A stretch of DNA of 5,986 nucleotides from Betaproteobacteria bacterium TMED41 (lineage in GTDB: Bacteria > Pseudomonadota > Gammaproteobacteria > Burkholderiales > Burkholderiaceae_A), in the NCBI GenBank assembly GCA_002167365.1, contig NHCU01000035.1, positions 15,928 through 21,913 on the forward strand. The letters are read 5' to 3'. The position numbers and the translations under genes were made by a program. The notes beneath the pieces were generated by a model. It made no database searches. It saw nothing but the letters and a program-made list of their open reading frames with translations, and had not been told where the DNA came from. How positions within the stretch are numbered: position 1 is the stretch's first letter; every line of letters begins with the position of its first letter. This document shows positions 1 through 5,986 of the stretch, in pieces.

Positions 1-269
1 AAGATAAATCAAAGACTTTTAATACGGCCAGAGTTGAAGCCCTTGAGGTTGAAAACATGATTGAAGCCGCCAAGGCAACAATAATTTCTGCCGAAGCAAG
101 AAAAGAGAGTAGAGGAGCACATTCTCATGATGATTATCCAGATAGAGATGATAATACCTGGATGAAACACACACTCTGGTTTGCAAAAAACAATAGATTA
201 GATTACAAACCAGTAATATTAAAACCATCATCAGTCGCGTCTTTTGCTCCAAAAAAAAGAACTTTCTAA
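1..269 (+). CDS. sdhA: Succinate dehydrogenase flavoprotein subunit, C-terminal part (5' truncated by window)
   Basis: This is the last 88 complete codons of SdhA, read in frame from base 3; the rest lies left of the window. SdhA carries covalent FAD and oxidises succinate to fumarate in complex II at the cytoplasmic face of the inner membrane. The visible part is the C-terminal domain: the conserved SAEARKESRGAH stretch, then YPDRDD and a W-x-K-H-T-L motif. The end, FAPKKRTF, closely matches the E. coli SdhA terminus (PAFPPKIRTY, from memory). The TAA stop is 25 bp upstream of the sdhB start, so the two genes are surely co-transcribed. The tail contains an A8 run (251-258) just before the stop. 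The FAD-binding and active-site regions are outside the window, so their integrity cannot be judged. Confidence 0.96.
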   Translation, partial: DKSKTFNTARVEALEVENMIEAAKATIISAEARKESRGAHSHDDYPDRDDNTWMKHTLWFAKNNRLDYKPVILKPSSVASFAPKKRTF

Positions 270-284
270 TAAAGCTAGTTTAAC

Positions 285-290
285 AGGAAA
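285..290 (+). promoter_or_regulatory. Shine-Dalgarno site of sdhB
   Basis: AGGAAA lies 4 bases before the ATG at 295 and is the clearest ribosome binding site near this gene. It decides the start. The open frame extends upstream to a TTG at 244, but those extra 17 residues overlap the end of sdhA, have no SD sequence and are not typical of SdhB N-termini. Confidence 0.75.
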
Positions 291-294
291 CCAC

Positions 295-1008
295 ATGTCA
301 CAAAGAAACGTAAAATTTAGTATTTACAGATATGACCCAGAAAGAGACAAAAAACCTTACATGCAAGATTTGTCTGTAGAGCTTGCAGAAACAGATAGAA
401 TGTTGTTGGATGCTTTGCTTAAAATCAAATCTTCAGTTGATGATTCTCTTTCTTTAAGGAGGTCTTGTCGTGAAGGTGTCTGTGGTTCAGATGCAATGAA
501 CATCAACGGAAAGAATGGTCTAGCTTGTATAACAAATTTAAATGAACTTAAGCAACCAATTGTTCTTAAACCACTACCAGGTCTGCCAGTAATACGGGAT
601 TTGATTGTTGATATGACTCAATTTTTTAAGCAGTATGAGTCCATAAAACCTTATTTGAATAACGAAACTTCTGTACCTGAAAAAGAAAGGCTTCAATCCC
701 CTGAGGAAAGGGAGGAACTGGATGGGTTATATGAGTGTATTTTATGTGCTTGTTGTTCTACCAGTTGTCCATCTTTTTGGTGGAACCCAGACAAATTTGT
801 TGGTCCAGCTGGACTGTTACAAGCTTATCGTTTTATAGCCGACAGTAGAGACAATGCTACTGAAGAAAGGTTGGACAATTTGAACGAACCCTACAGACTT
901 TTTAGGTGTCATACAATAATGAATTGTGTTGATGTTTGCCCCAAAGGATTAAATCCAACTAAAGCTATTGGCAAAATAAAAGAATTAATGGTAAAAAGGT
1001 CAGTATAG
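295..1008 (+). CDS. sdhB: Succinate dehydrogenase iron-sulfur subunit SdhB
   Basis: SdhB (237 aa, the usual length) passes electrons from SdhA's FAD through three Fe-S clusters to ubiquinone in complex II. The N-terminal plant-ferredoxin-like domain holds the [2Fe-2S] ligands C58, C63, D66 and C78 (CREGVCGSD...C); aspartate as one ligand is also known from E. coli. The C-terminal domain has CILCACCSTSCP: C148, C151, C154 and C215 fit the [4Fe-4S] site, and C158, C205 and C211 the [3Fe-4S] site. The quinone-site residues P159, W163 and H206 are also present, by alignment to E. coli numbering from memory. No ligand is missing, so the gene should be functional. It sits between sdhA (25 bp) and sdhE (81 bp). 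The membrane anchors sdhC and sdhD are not in the window and presumably lie upstream of sdhA. Confidence 0.98.
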   Translation: MSQRNVKFSIYRYDPERDKKPYMQDLSVELAETDRMLLDALLKIKSSVDDSLSLRRSCREGVCGSDAMNINGKNGLACITNLNELKQPIVLKPLPGLPVIRDLIVDMTQFFKQYESIKPYLNNETSVPEKERLQSPEEREELDGLYECILCACCSTSCPSFWWNPDKFVGPAGLLQAYRFIADSRDNATEERLDNLNEPYRLFRCHTIMNCVDVCPKGLNPTKAIGKIKELMVKRSV

Positions 1009-1089
1009 TTTTCTATTATTTTCATTGTAGTAACATAATATTATTGGGGGTAATAAATCTGTTCAATAAATAAATTTTCGAATATTTCT

Positions 1090-1326
1090 TTGGGTGTTTT
1101 GAAGTGGAAATCACGACGCGGATTGTTAGAAAACGACCTGATATTACAAAAGTTTTTCCAAAAACATCAGTCCTCACTCACGTCCCGAGACAAATCTGGT
1201 TTAGAATTGCTCCTTGGTCTAAACGATAACGATCTGCTCGATCTTTTTTTAGACCGCTCAGAATTGACTGAGAGTATGAATATACCCATCGTGAGGGATG
1301 TTTTAGAAAAATTGAGAAAACTTTAA
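1090..1326 (+). CDS. sdhE: SdhE/YgfY-family FAD assembly factor
   Basis: This small soluble protein (78 aa; E. coli SdhE is 88) belongs to the SdhE/Sdh5 family, which promotes covalent flavinylation of SdhA. The signature RGxxE motif is present as R10-G11-L-L-E14 within RRGLLEND, followed by a helical acidic stretch (LGLNDNDLLDLFLDR) and a C-terminal VRDVLEKLRKL helix. The wording is that of betaproteobacterial members, which lie between sdhB and gltA as here. The start is uncertain. No in-frame ATG exists after the upstream stop at 1054; TTG at 1090 is the best candidate, with TTG at 1099 and ATT at 1084 as alternatives, and none has a good SD. The N-terminus before the RRG motif is short compared with E. 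coli, so a slightly longer protein from an unusual start is possible. The TAA is 23 bp from gltA. Confidence 0.9.
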   Translation: MGVLKWKSRRGLLENDLILQKFFQKHQSSLTSRDKSGLELLLGLNDNDLLDLFLDRSELTESMNIPIVRDVLEKLRKL

Positions 1327-1338
1327 AAGTTTTTTAAT

Positions 1339-1343
1339 GGAAG
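1339..1343 (+). promoter_or_regulatory. Shine-Dalgarno site of gltA
   Basis: GGAAG lies 6 bases before the ATG at 1350 in the 23-bp gap after sdhE. It supports the ATG at 1350 as the gltA start and shows that this genome does use canonical SD sites, in contrast to sdhE and zapE. Confidence 0.6.
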
Positions 1344-1349
1344 ACGGAT

Positions 1350-2657
1350 ATGAAAATACATGATAAAGCTACGATATCATTTTCTGATGGAAGCAATTCG
1401 TTCGAATTCCCTATTCTAAAGGGATCATTGGGTGCCGATGTTATTGACATAAGAAAACTCTATTCAAGTACCGGTAAATTTACATATGACCCAGGTTTTT
1501 TGTCTACGGCATCTTGTAAATCTAACATCACCTATATTGATGGTGACAAAGGAGTTTTGCTTTATCGAGGTTATCCAATAGAACAATTAGCTAGATCTTG
1601 TGATTTTTTAGAAGTTTGTTATTTACTCCATTATGGTGAGTTACCTTCTGTAAAAGAAAAAAAAGATTTTGATAATCTTGTAAAGAGTCATTCAATGATT
1701 CATGAGTCTATGGCCTTATTCATGAATGGATTTCCTAGAAATGCTCATCCTATGGCTGTTTTAACGGGGCTTATTGGTGGTATGGCGGCCTTTTATCCTG
1801 ATAGTTTAAAAATAAACTCCGTCGAACAGCAGGATCTTTGTTTGATAAGGTTGATAGCTCAAATGCCTACACTTGTTGCCATGTCACACAGATACTCTCT
1901 TGGGCAGCCTTACCAATATCCAAAAAACGACTTATCCTATACTGCAAATTTCATGAGAATGATGTTTGGAACTCCCTGTGAGGACTATAGGATTAGAAAT
2001 ATTTTGGTTAGGGCATTAGACAGAATTTTTATTTTACATGCAGACCACGAACAAAATGCTTCAACTTCAACTGTTAGGCTTTGCGGGTCTTCTGGAACTA
2101 GTCCTTTTGCAGCAGTTGCAAGCGGTATTGCCTGTCTTTGGGGACCAGCCCATGGTGGAGCTAATCAAGCTTGTTTAGAAATGCTTGAAAGACTCCATGC
2201 TCAAGGTGGTATTTCACAAGTTGGTGATTTTATGGAAAGGGTTAAAGACAAAGACTCAGGTGAACGTCTTATGGGTTTTGGCCACAGGGTATATAAAAAT
2301 TTTGATCCAAGAGCAAAGATAATGCAAGAAACCTGCAGAGAGGTATTAGCTGAATTAGGAGTTGAAAACGATCCATTGTTTCAGCTTGCATCAGCAGTTG
2401 AGAAAATTGCCTTGGAAGATGAATATTTTGTTGAAAGAAAATTGTACCCAAACGTTGATTTTTATTCTGGCATTACATTGCGAGCTCTTGGTCTGCCACC
2501 GGATGTATTTACTTCAATTTTTGCTCTAGCCAGAACTATTGGTTGGGTGGCACAGTGGAAAGAAATGATCAATGACTCCGAATACAGGATTGGTCGTCCT
2601 CGACAACTTTTTATTGGTGCTCAGTCCAGGGAAGTTTTGCCATTAGTTGACAGATGA
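1350..2657 (+). CDS. gltA: Type I citrate synthase
   Basis: Citrate synthase (435 aa, normal for the proteobacterial hexameric type) condenses oxaloacetate and acetyl-CoA to citrate, the entry step of the TCA cycle, in the cytoplasm. It starts with the small N-terminal beta domain typical of Gram-negative type I enzymes (FSDGS, then IDIRKLY and YDPGF). The catalytic triad is intact: H268 in GPAHGGAN, H312 in MGFGHRVYK and D370 in NVDFYSG. The oxaloacetate-side LHADHEQN motif (H230, H233) and the C-terminal RPRQLF segment are also present. The sequence is very like Burkholderia GltA, with no insertion or missing residue. It follows sdhE by 23 bp with a good SD. Its TGA stop overlaps an out-of-frame ATG (ATGA at 2654-2657). 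The next recognisable gene is zapE rather than the 2-oxoglutarate dehydrogenase genes that I expect here in relatives. Confidence 0.98.
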   Translation: MKIHDKATISFSDGSNSFEFPILKGSLGADVIDIRKLYSSTGKFTYDPGFLSTASCKSNITYIDGDKGVLLYRGYPIEQLARSCDFLEVCYLLHYGELPSVKEKKDFDNLVKSHSMIHESMALFMNGFPRNAHPMAVLTGLIGGMAAFYPDSLKINSVEQQDLCLIRLIAQMPTLVAMSHRYSLGQPYQYPKNDLSYTANFMRMMFGTPCEDYRIRNILVRALDRIFILHADHEQNASTSTVRLCGSSGTSPFAAVASGIACLWGPAHGGANQACLEMLERLHAQGGISQVGDFMERVKDKDSGERLMGFGHRVYKNFDPRAKIMQETCREVLAELGVENDPLFQLASAVEKIALEDEYFVERKLYPNVDFYSGITLRALGLPPDVFTSIFALARTIGWVAQWKEMINDSEYRIGRPRQLFIGAQSREVLPLVDR

Positions 2658-2719
2658 TTTCTCCCACTTTAAGTATTTTCACTGTTTTTATTCATGCATA
2701 TATGGCTATTTTGTTTTGA
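2654..2719 (+). CDS. Possible 21-aa hydrophobic coupling ORF between gltA and zapE
   Basis: An ATG overlapping the gltA stop (ATGA) opens a 21-codon frame ending in TGA at 2717-2719. That stop overlaps the TTG at 2716 that is a likely zapE start. The peptide begins MISPTLSIF and is almost entirely hydrophobic, with a single His and no charged side chains. I recognise no family. It might allow ribosomes finishing gltA to be handed on to zapE, which has no visible SD. It may equally be a chance frame in AT-rich DNA, since short hydrophobic frames are common there. No SD of its own was found, but one is not required for stop-start coupling. Confidence 0.2.
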   Translation: MISPTLSIFTVFIHAYMAILF

Positions 2720-3831
2720 TTTCAGCTAAATTTTTAGATTATTACGATTCAGAAATAAGTAGGCGTAAATATATTCTTGACAAAGGACAAAGAAATGTTG
2801 TCGGTTATTTAGATCAAGCAATTGACTCTTGGTCAAATTGGCAAAAACAGCAAGATGATTTGTTTCCTTTATTTAAAAAAAAACTTCTATTGCCCAACGG
2901 TCTATATATTTGGGGAGGTGTTGGTCGTGGAAAGACATTCTTAATGGATGTTTTTTTCAACTTTATACCAGTTAAAAAAAAAATAAGAATTCATTTCCAT
3001 CAGTTCATGCATAAAGTTCATACTGAAATGCATATACTCAAAGATCAAATTGATCCCCTGACAGTTGTATCAAAAAAGATTTCGAAAAAATATAATTTAA
3101 TTTGTTTTGATGAATTTCATGTTTCTGATATAGCTGATGCAATGATTCTAGATAGACTTTTAAAAGGATTAAATAATCACAGTGTTGGATTTGTAGCAAC
3201 GTCTAATTATTTCCCTGCAGATCTTTACCCAGACGGTTTACATCGCAATGAATTACTTCCTGCTATCAAATTGATTAATCAGATAACTCAGGTTATTAAA
3301 ATCCCAAATGGGATAGATCATCGCAGGAATAGGAGTGATGATGATTTTATTCACTTAGCCAAAAAAAAATCTAGTTTAAATAGTTTTTATCAATTTCCTT
3401 TGGACACTGATGCAAATATGGCCTTACAAAGACATTTTAATAAGTATGCAGACGGCCCATTTGATCAAGATGAAAAAATAAAAATAAATAATAGATATCT
3501 TCCATTTATTGCCAAAGCCGGAAAAGCAATCTGGGTAGATTTCGATAATTTGTGCAATCAATATAGATCTCATAATGATTACCTAATCCTTAGTAAAAAT
3601 TTTGATACTATTTTGGTCAGCGATGTGCCGCAACTATCAAAGGAACAAAGTTCTGCTGCCAGACGTTTAACATGGCTAGTAGATATTCTTTATGATCAAA
3701 AAGTACGCTTAATTATGAGTGCTGAAGTTTCACCTGACGAACTGTATAAAAGTGGTATATTTTCCAATGAGTTTACAAGAACCGTTAGTAGACTAATGGA
3801 AATGCGTTCAAATTTTATTCAACATCACTAA
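2716..3831 (+). CDS. zapE: Cell division protein ZapE (AFG1-like ATPase)
   Basis: This is a P-loop ATPase of the AFG1/ZapE family, a cytoplasmic protein that in E. coli associates with the Z-ring and lowers FtsZ polymer stability; its mitochondrial homologue is AFG1/LACE1. Numbered from the TTG at 2716 (371 aa; E. coli 375), the Walker A motif is GGVGRGKT (K73), preceded by GLYIW. The HFHQFM-KVH motif follows, then Walker B ICFDEFHV (D132, E133), the sensor-like VATSN (N164) and the C-terminal SRLMEM. The start is unclear. The frame is open back to a TTG at 2647 inside gltA, but those 23 residues are Cys/Phe/Tyr-rich and unlike ZapE. The TTG at 2716 places the YY of FLDYYDSEI near the usual distance from the N-terminus. 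No SD and no in-frame ATG is visible. Three A9-A10 runs fall in Lys codons. The region looks more AT-rich than gltA. Confidence 0.93.
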   Translation: MISAKFLDYYDSEISRRKYILDKGQRNVVGYLDQAIDSWSNWQKQQDDLFPLFKKKLLLPNGLYIWGGVGRGKTFLMDVFFNFIPVKKKIRIHFHQFMHKVHTEMHILKDQIDPLTVVSKKISKKYNLICFDEFHVSDIADAMILDRLLKGLNNHSVGFVATSNYFPADLYPDGLHRNELLPAIKLINQITQVIKIPNGIDHRRNRSDDDFIHLAKKKSSLNSFYQFPLDTDANMALQRHFNKYADGPFDQDEKIKINNRYLPFIAKAGKAIWVDFDNLCNQYRSHNDYLILSKNFDTILVSDVPQLSKEQSSAARRLTWLVDILYDQKVRLIMSAEVSPDELYKSGIFSNEFTRTVSRLMEMRSNFIQHH

Positions 3832-3862
3832 AAAACTCTATTAAAGATTTTTCTATAATAAT

Positions 3863-4246
3863 ATGAGATCAATCATTGAAAAAAATCGCTTTACCAATTT
3901 CTTTTACATAAAATTTGTTATTTTTATCTTCATTGTTTTAAATTTTTTTTCATTAAAAGTATTCTCTAATGAAATAAATACTTCAAAAGAAGGACAAATG
4001 TCATTAGAAAATTTAAAAATCCAAAAAAAAATTTTTTTATCAGAAGTTAGCAAAAAAGAGAACTACTGTTTGGAGCTTTTTTTATCAGGGCCATGTTTGG
4101 AAAAACTTATAATTGAACATGATACCAAAATGCGTGAATTTGAACTCAAAAAGCAAGAAATCGCTAGAAAAATAAGACGGTATGAGGCAAATTTAAGAAA
4201 AGAAAAAAGAGAGAAAAAATTACGAATCAATCAAAACAGGCAATAA
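3863..4246 (+). CDS. Small exported lysine-rich protein with Cys pair, function unknown
   Basis: This encodes a 127-aa protein of unassigned function. The N-terminus looks like a Sec signal peptide: basic residues at 2-17, a strongly hydrophobic core at about 18-31 (FVIFIFIVLNFF), and a likely cleavage after S35 (VFS-N). The mature part of about 92 aa has two cysteines, C69 and C78 (C-x8-C), which could form a disulfide in the periplasm. A highly charged, probably helical or coiled-coil segment rich in Lys, Arg and Glu follows to the end. There is no lipobox and no second membrane segment. The layout resembles small exported hypothetical proteins of Burkholderiales with a CYxxFxxxxCL core followed by an Arg/Glu helix; that is recalled, not checked. 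The gene lies 31 bp after zapE on the same strand and converges on bamD across 14 bp. No clear SD precedes the ATG. Coding is supported by the coherent signal peptide and family-like layout. Confidence 0.72.
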   Translation: MRSIIEKNRFTNFFYIKFVIFIFIVLNFFSLKVFSNEINTSKEGQMSLENLKIQKKIFLSEVSKKENYCLELFLSGPCLEKLIIEHDTKMREFELKKQEIARKIRRYEANLRKEKREKKLRINQNRQ

Positions 4247-4260
4247 ATTAATAATATTTA

Positions 4261-5160
4261 TCAAAAAAATTTTTCACCAAATAACTCTTTAATTTTTTCG
4301 ACAATTCCGGACTCAGTCCATGTTGTTTCTGTTTGTTTTCTCTTGCTCCTTGGTAATCCACCTTTTATTTTTGGATTATACTTGCTTTTGATATAAGGGC
4401 TATCTGGAAAATTTTTGATTAATACTCTTGATGTATCATCTGACAATTTATTTAAATTCAATTTTTTGTATGCAATTATCATTATTGCCAACGCCTCTTC
4501 AACAGCAGGGGTTTCTTGGAACCTTTCTAAGACTGTTTTGCAACGATTCAAGGAAGCAACAAATGCTTCTCTTCTGAGATAGAACCTTGCAACATGAATT
4601 TCATTTTCAGCTAACACATTTATCAAGAAACGCATCCTTTTCAAGGCGTCAGGAGTGTATTTACTTTTTGGATAAAGAGTAACAAGTTTTTTAAAGCTCT
4701 GAAATGCGGCTTTACCAGCCACAGCATCTCTTTCAGCCATATCCTCACCTGTAATATTGCTAAATAATGTTTTTTTATCGTTAAAATTTATTAGGCCTTC
4801 TAGATAAAGTGCGTAGGCTATGCCTGTCTGGTTGGGATAAAGTTTTTTATATCTGTTTAGTGTTGCAACTGCAGAGGCGGAATCACCATTTCGCCAATGC
4901 GTATAAGCTGTATCAATTTGGGCTTGTTGAGCATAAGCCCCAAATGGATACCTTGATTCCAGTTTTTGGTATAAAAACAGAGCACTTTCGTAATTTCCAA
5001 TTTCTAATTCAGACTTGGCTTCAATGTAAAGTCTGTCAGCATTCCAATCTTGTGTTTTATCCTCTGGTGAAGATGAACATGAAACTATAATAGGAAAAAT
5101 TAATAATATTAAAAAAAAACGGATATTTATTGGCAGTAAGGATGAATTTAATGAATACAT
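4261..5160 (-). CDS. bamD: Outer membrane assembly lipoprotein BamD (ComL/YfiO)
   Basis: BamD is the essential TPR lipoprotein of the BAM complex, which inserts beta-barrel proteins into the outer membrane; it acts on the periplasmic face with BamA. From the ATG at 5160 (299 aa) the protein has a lipoprotein signal with Arg14, a hydrophobic core and the lipobox IVSC, making C28 the lipidated residue. TPR-type helical repeats follow, with the family hallmarks RYPFGAYAQQAQ, AERDAVAGKAAF, LVTLYPKSKY, NVLAENE and the NR of SLNRCKTVL. The frame also has an ATG at 5199, but the 13 added residues would put a second hydrophobic stretch in front of the signal peptide, so the shorter form is preferred. 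After the last TPR there is a tail of about 45 residues with a basic patch (RSKRK), longer than E. coli BamD (245 aa). The gene is divergent from rluD and convergent with the upstream small gene. Confidence 0.95.
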   Translation of the reverse strand: MYSLNSSLLPINIRFFLILLIFPIIVSCSSSPEDKTQDWNADRLYIEAKSELEIGNYESALFLYQKLESRYPFGAYAQQAQIDTAYTHWRNGDSASAVATLNRYKKLYPNQTGIAYALYLEGLINFNDKKTLFSNITGEDMAERDAVAGKAAFQSFKKLVTLYPKSKYTPDALKRMRFLINVLAENEIHVARFYLRREAFVASLNRCKTVLERFQETPAVEEALAIMIIAYKKLNLNKLSDDTSRVLIKNFPDSPYIKSKYNPKIKGGLPRSKRKQTETTWTESGIVEKIKELFGEKFF

Positions 5161-5246
5161 ATAAAATAAAGTGATTAGAATTGAATAACAAAAAGTCATT
5201 GTACTTTGAAAACGACAACAATTATAACTGTGAGCAAAAAGTTGTG

Positions 5247-5986
5247 ATGATTGATGGTAGTCATGATTCTAAACGATTAGATATTGTATTGGCATCTTTG
5301 TATCCTTCGGTTTCTAGGTCTAGAATTCAGAACTGGATAATAACCGGAGCCGTAAGTTTAGATGGTTTGACTGCTAAGTCGAGCACTCGCGTTAGATTTG
5401 GACAGAAATTAAAAATCAATCCCCCAATAATTAGTGATAATAGTGAATGGGAGCCTGAGCACATTAGCTTAAATATAATTCATGAAGATTCATCAATACT
5501 TGTGCTAAATAAACAAAGTGGATTAGTTGTACATCCCGGAGCTGGAAATCCCAATGGAACACTATTAAATGGTTTGATTTATTATTTACCGTCATTAAAA
5601 AAATTGCCTAGAGCAGGAATTGTTCATAGACTTGATAGAGATACAAGTGGACTACTCGTTATAGCAAAAACGATCGAAGCACATAAAAGTCTAGTTGACC
5701 AACTTCAACAAAGAAAAGCCAAAAGAGAATATATTGCAGTTTCTTGGGGAAAGCTAACAAAAAAGCTGAAAATACAAAAATCACTTGCTCGTAACCAATT
5801 TAACAGACAAAAATTTTCAGTTTCTGATGCCCGTTATGCTAAAGAATCACAAACTGATGCAGAGCCAATTAGTTATGGCAATATTGAAAACAATCCTGTG
5901 TCACTGATCAAATGTAATCTCAAATCCGGAAGAACTCATCAGATTAGAGTTCACCTTGAATATGTTAATCATCCTATAATTGGTGA
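5247..5986 (+). CDS. rluD: 23S rRNA pseudouridine synthase RluD, 3' truncated by window
   Basis: RluD-type RluA-family pseudouridine synthase; the E. coli enzyme makes pseudouridines at 1911, 1915 and 1917 of 23S rRNA helix 69. The frame is open to the window end, giving 246 codons. An N-terminal S4 RNA-binding domain (KRLDIVLASLYPSVSRSRIQNW) is followed by the catalytic domain with VVHPGAGNPNGTLLNGL, the catalytic Asp in HRLDRDTSG (D130 from the ATG at 5247) and SGRTHQIRVHL. The start is uncertain. The ATG at 5247 leaves only 9 residues before KRLD where E. coli has about 18, so the first S4 strand (QKVVMIDGSHD) would be cut. The in-frame TTG at 5199 or 5181 would supply it. No strong SD precedes any candidate. 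RluD, rather than RluA or RluC, is inferred from the S4 domain, the motif wording and divergence from bamD, a pairing I know from beta- and gammaproteobacteria. Confidence 0.93.
   Translation, partial: MIDGSHDSKRLDIVLASLYPSVSRSRIQNWIITGAVSLDGLTAKSSTRVRFGQKLKINPPIISDNSEWEPEHISLNIIHEDSSILVLNKQSGLVVHPGAGNPNGTLLNGLIYYLPSLKKLPRAGIVHRLDRDTSGLLVIAKTIEAHKSLVDQLQQRKAKREYIAVSWGKLTKKLKIQKSLARNQFNRQKFSVSDARYAKESQTDAEPISYGNIENNPVSLIKCNLKSGRTHQIRVHLEYVNHPIIG

Noticed and set aside
19..252. Minus-strand 77-codon open frame.
   Set aside because: It lies entirely opposite the sdhA C-terminus, whose protein sequence is clearly conserved; no family resemblance in the translation.
244..294. Longer sdhB from the TTG at 244.
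   Set aside because: It overlaps the sdhA end, has no SD and adds residues not seen in SdhB; the ATG at 295 has a good SD.
2269..2451. Minus-strand 60-codon open frame inside gltA.
   Set aside because: It is antisense to the conserved citrate synthase catalytic region; the translation shows no recognisable feature.
3831..3859. Hairpin after zapE (stem 3831-3839 with 3845-3852, bulged C) as a terminator, and TATAAT at 3854-3859 as a promoter for the small exported gene.
   Set aside because: The stem is nearly all A-T with a single G-C pair and lacks a clean T tract after it. The TATAAT ends 3 bases before the ATG with no -35 box at the right distance, so it would give a start inside the codon. 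Both are expected by chance in such AT-rich DNA.
4243..4275. Bidirectional terminator between the convergent small gene and bamD (ATAAAT/ATTTAT stem, then A7T5).
   Set aside because: The stem has 6 A-T pairs and no G-C, too weak to call, although a terminator would be expected at this place.
4809..5090. Plus-strand 93-codon open frame opposite bamD.
   Set aside because: The bamD frame carries the lipobox and TPR motifs; this frame has no recognisable motif and is a shadow.
5175..5246. Possible frameshift or degraded start of rluD because only a late ATG is in frame.
   Set aside because: The frame is open and coding-like back to 5175 with TTG codons available, so a non-ATG start explains it without damage.

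Overview
The window is an AT-rich stretch (roughly one-third G+C by eye) of a bacterial chromosome. It looks like a low-GC, probably genome-streamlined or host-associated betaproteobacterium (Burkholderiales-like). Three things point there. The order sdhA-sdhB-sdhE-gltA is the betaproteobacterial arrangement, as I know it. SdhE carries a beta-style RRGLLEND motif and citrate synthase reads like the Burkholderia type I enzyme. bamD and rluD are divergent, as in beta- and gammaproteobacteria. I could run no database search, so the taxonomic call is an inference from remembered family sequences.

Layout. At 1-3831 a tightly packed plus-strand TCA-cycle block holds the 3' end of sdhA, then sdhB (Fe-S subunit), sdhE (flavinylation factor), gltA (citrate synthase) and zapE (AFG1-type ATPase). 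A small gene for an exported, lysine-rich protein with a Cys pair follows at 3863-4246. It converges, with a 14-bp gap, on bamD (outer-membrane assembly lipoprotein, minus strand, 4261-5160). rluD (23S rRNA pseudouridine synthase) diverges from bamD on the plus strand and runs off the right end of the window.

How the genes work together. SdhA and SdhB are the catalytic and electron-transfer subunits of respiratory complex II; SdhE is expected to help attach FAD to SdhA. Citrate synthase feeds the same cycle. ZapE is a cell-division/AAA+-like P-loop ATPase that in many betaproteobacteria sits at the end of the TCA operon, after the 2-oxoglutarate dehydrogenase genes. Those genes are absent here and gltA abuts zapE directly, which is the most informative oddity of the window. 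BamD and RluD belong to envelope biogenesis and ribosome maturation.

There is no mobile element, tRNA, rRNA, CRISPR array or long non-coding stretch; no gap between genes exceeds 90 bases. I found no convincing novel system. The items worth a second look are the gltA-zapE junction, the unrecognised small exported protein, weak or non-ATG starts, and the long adenine runs inside coding sequence.
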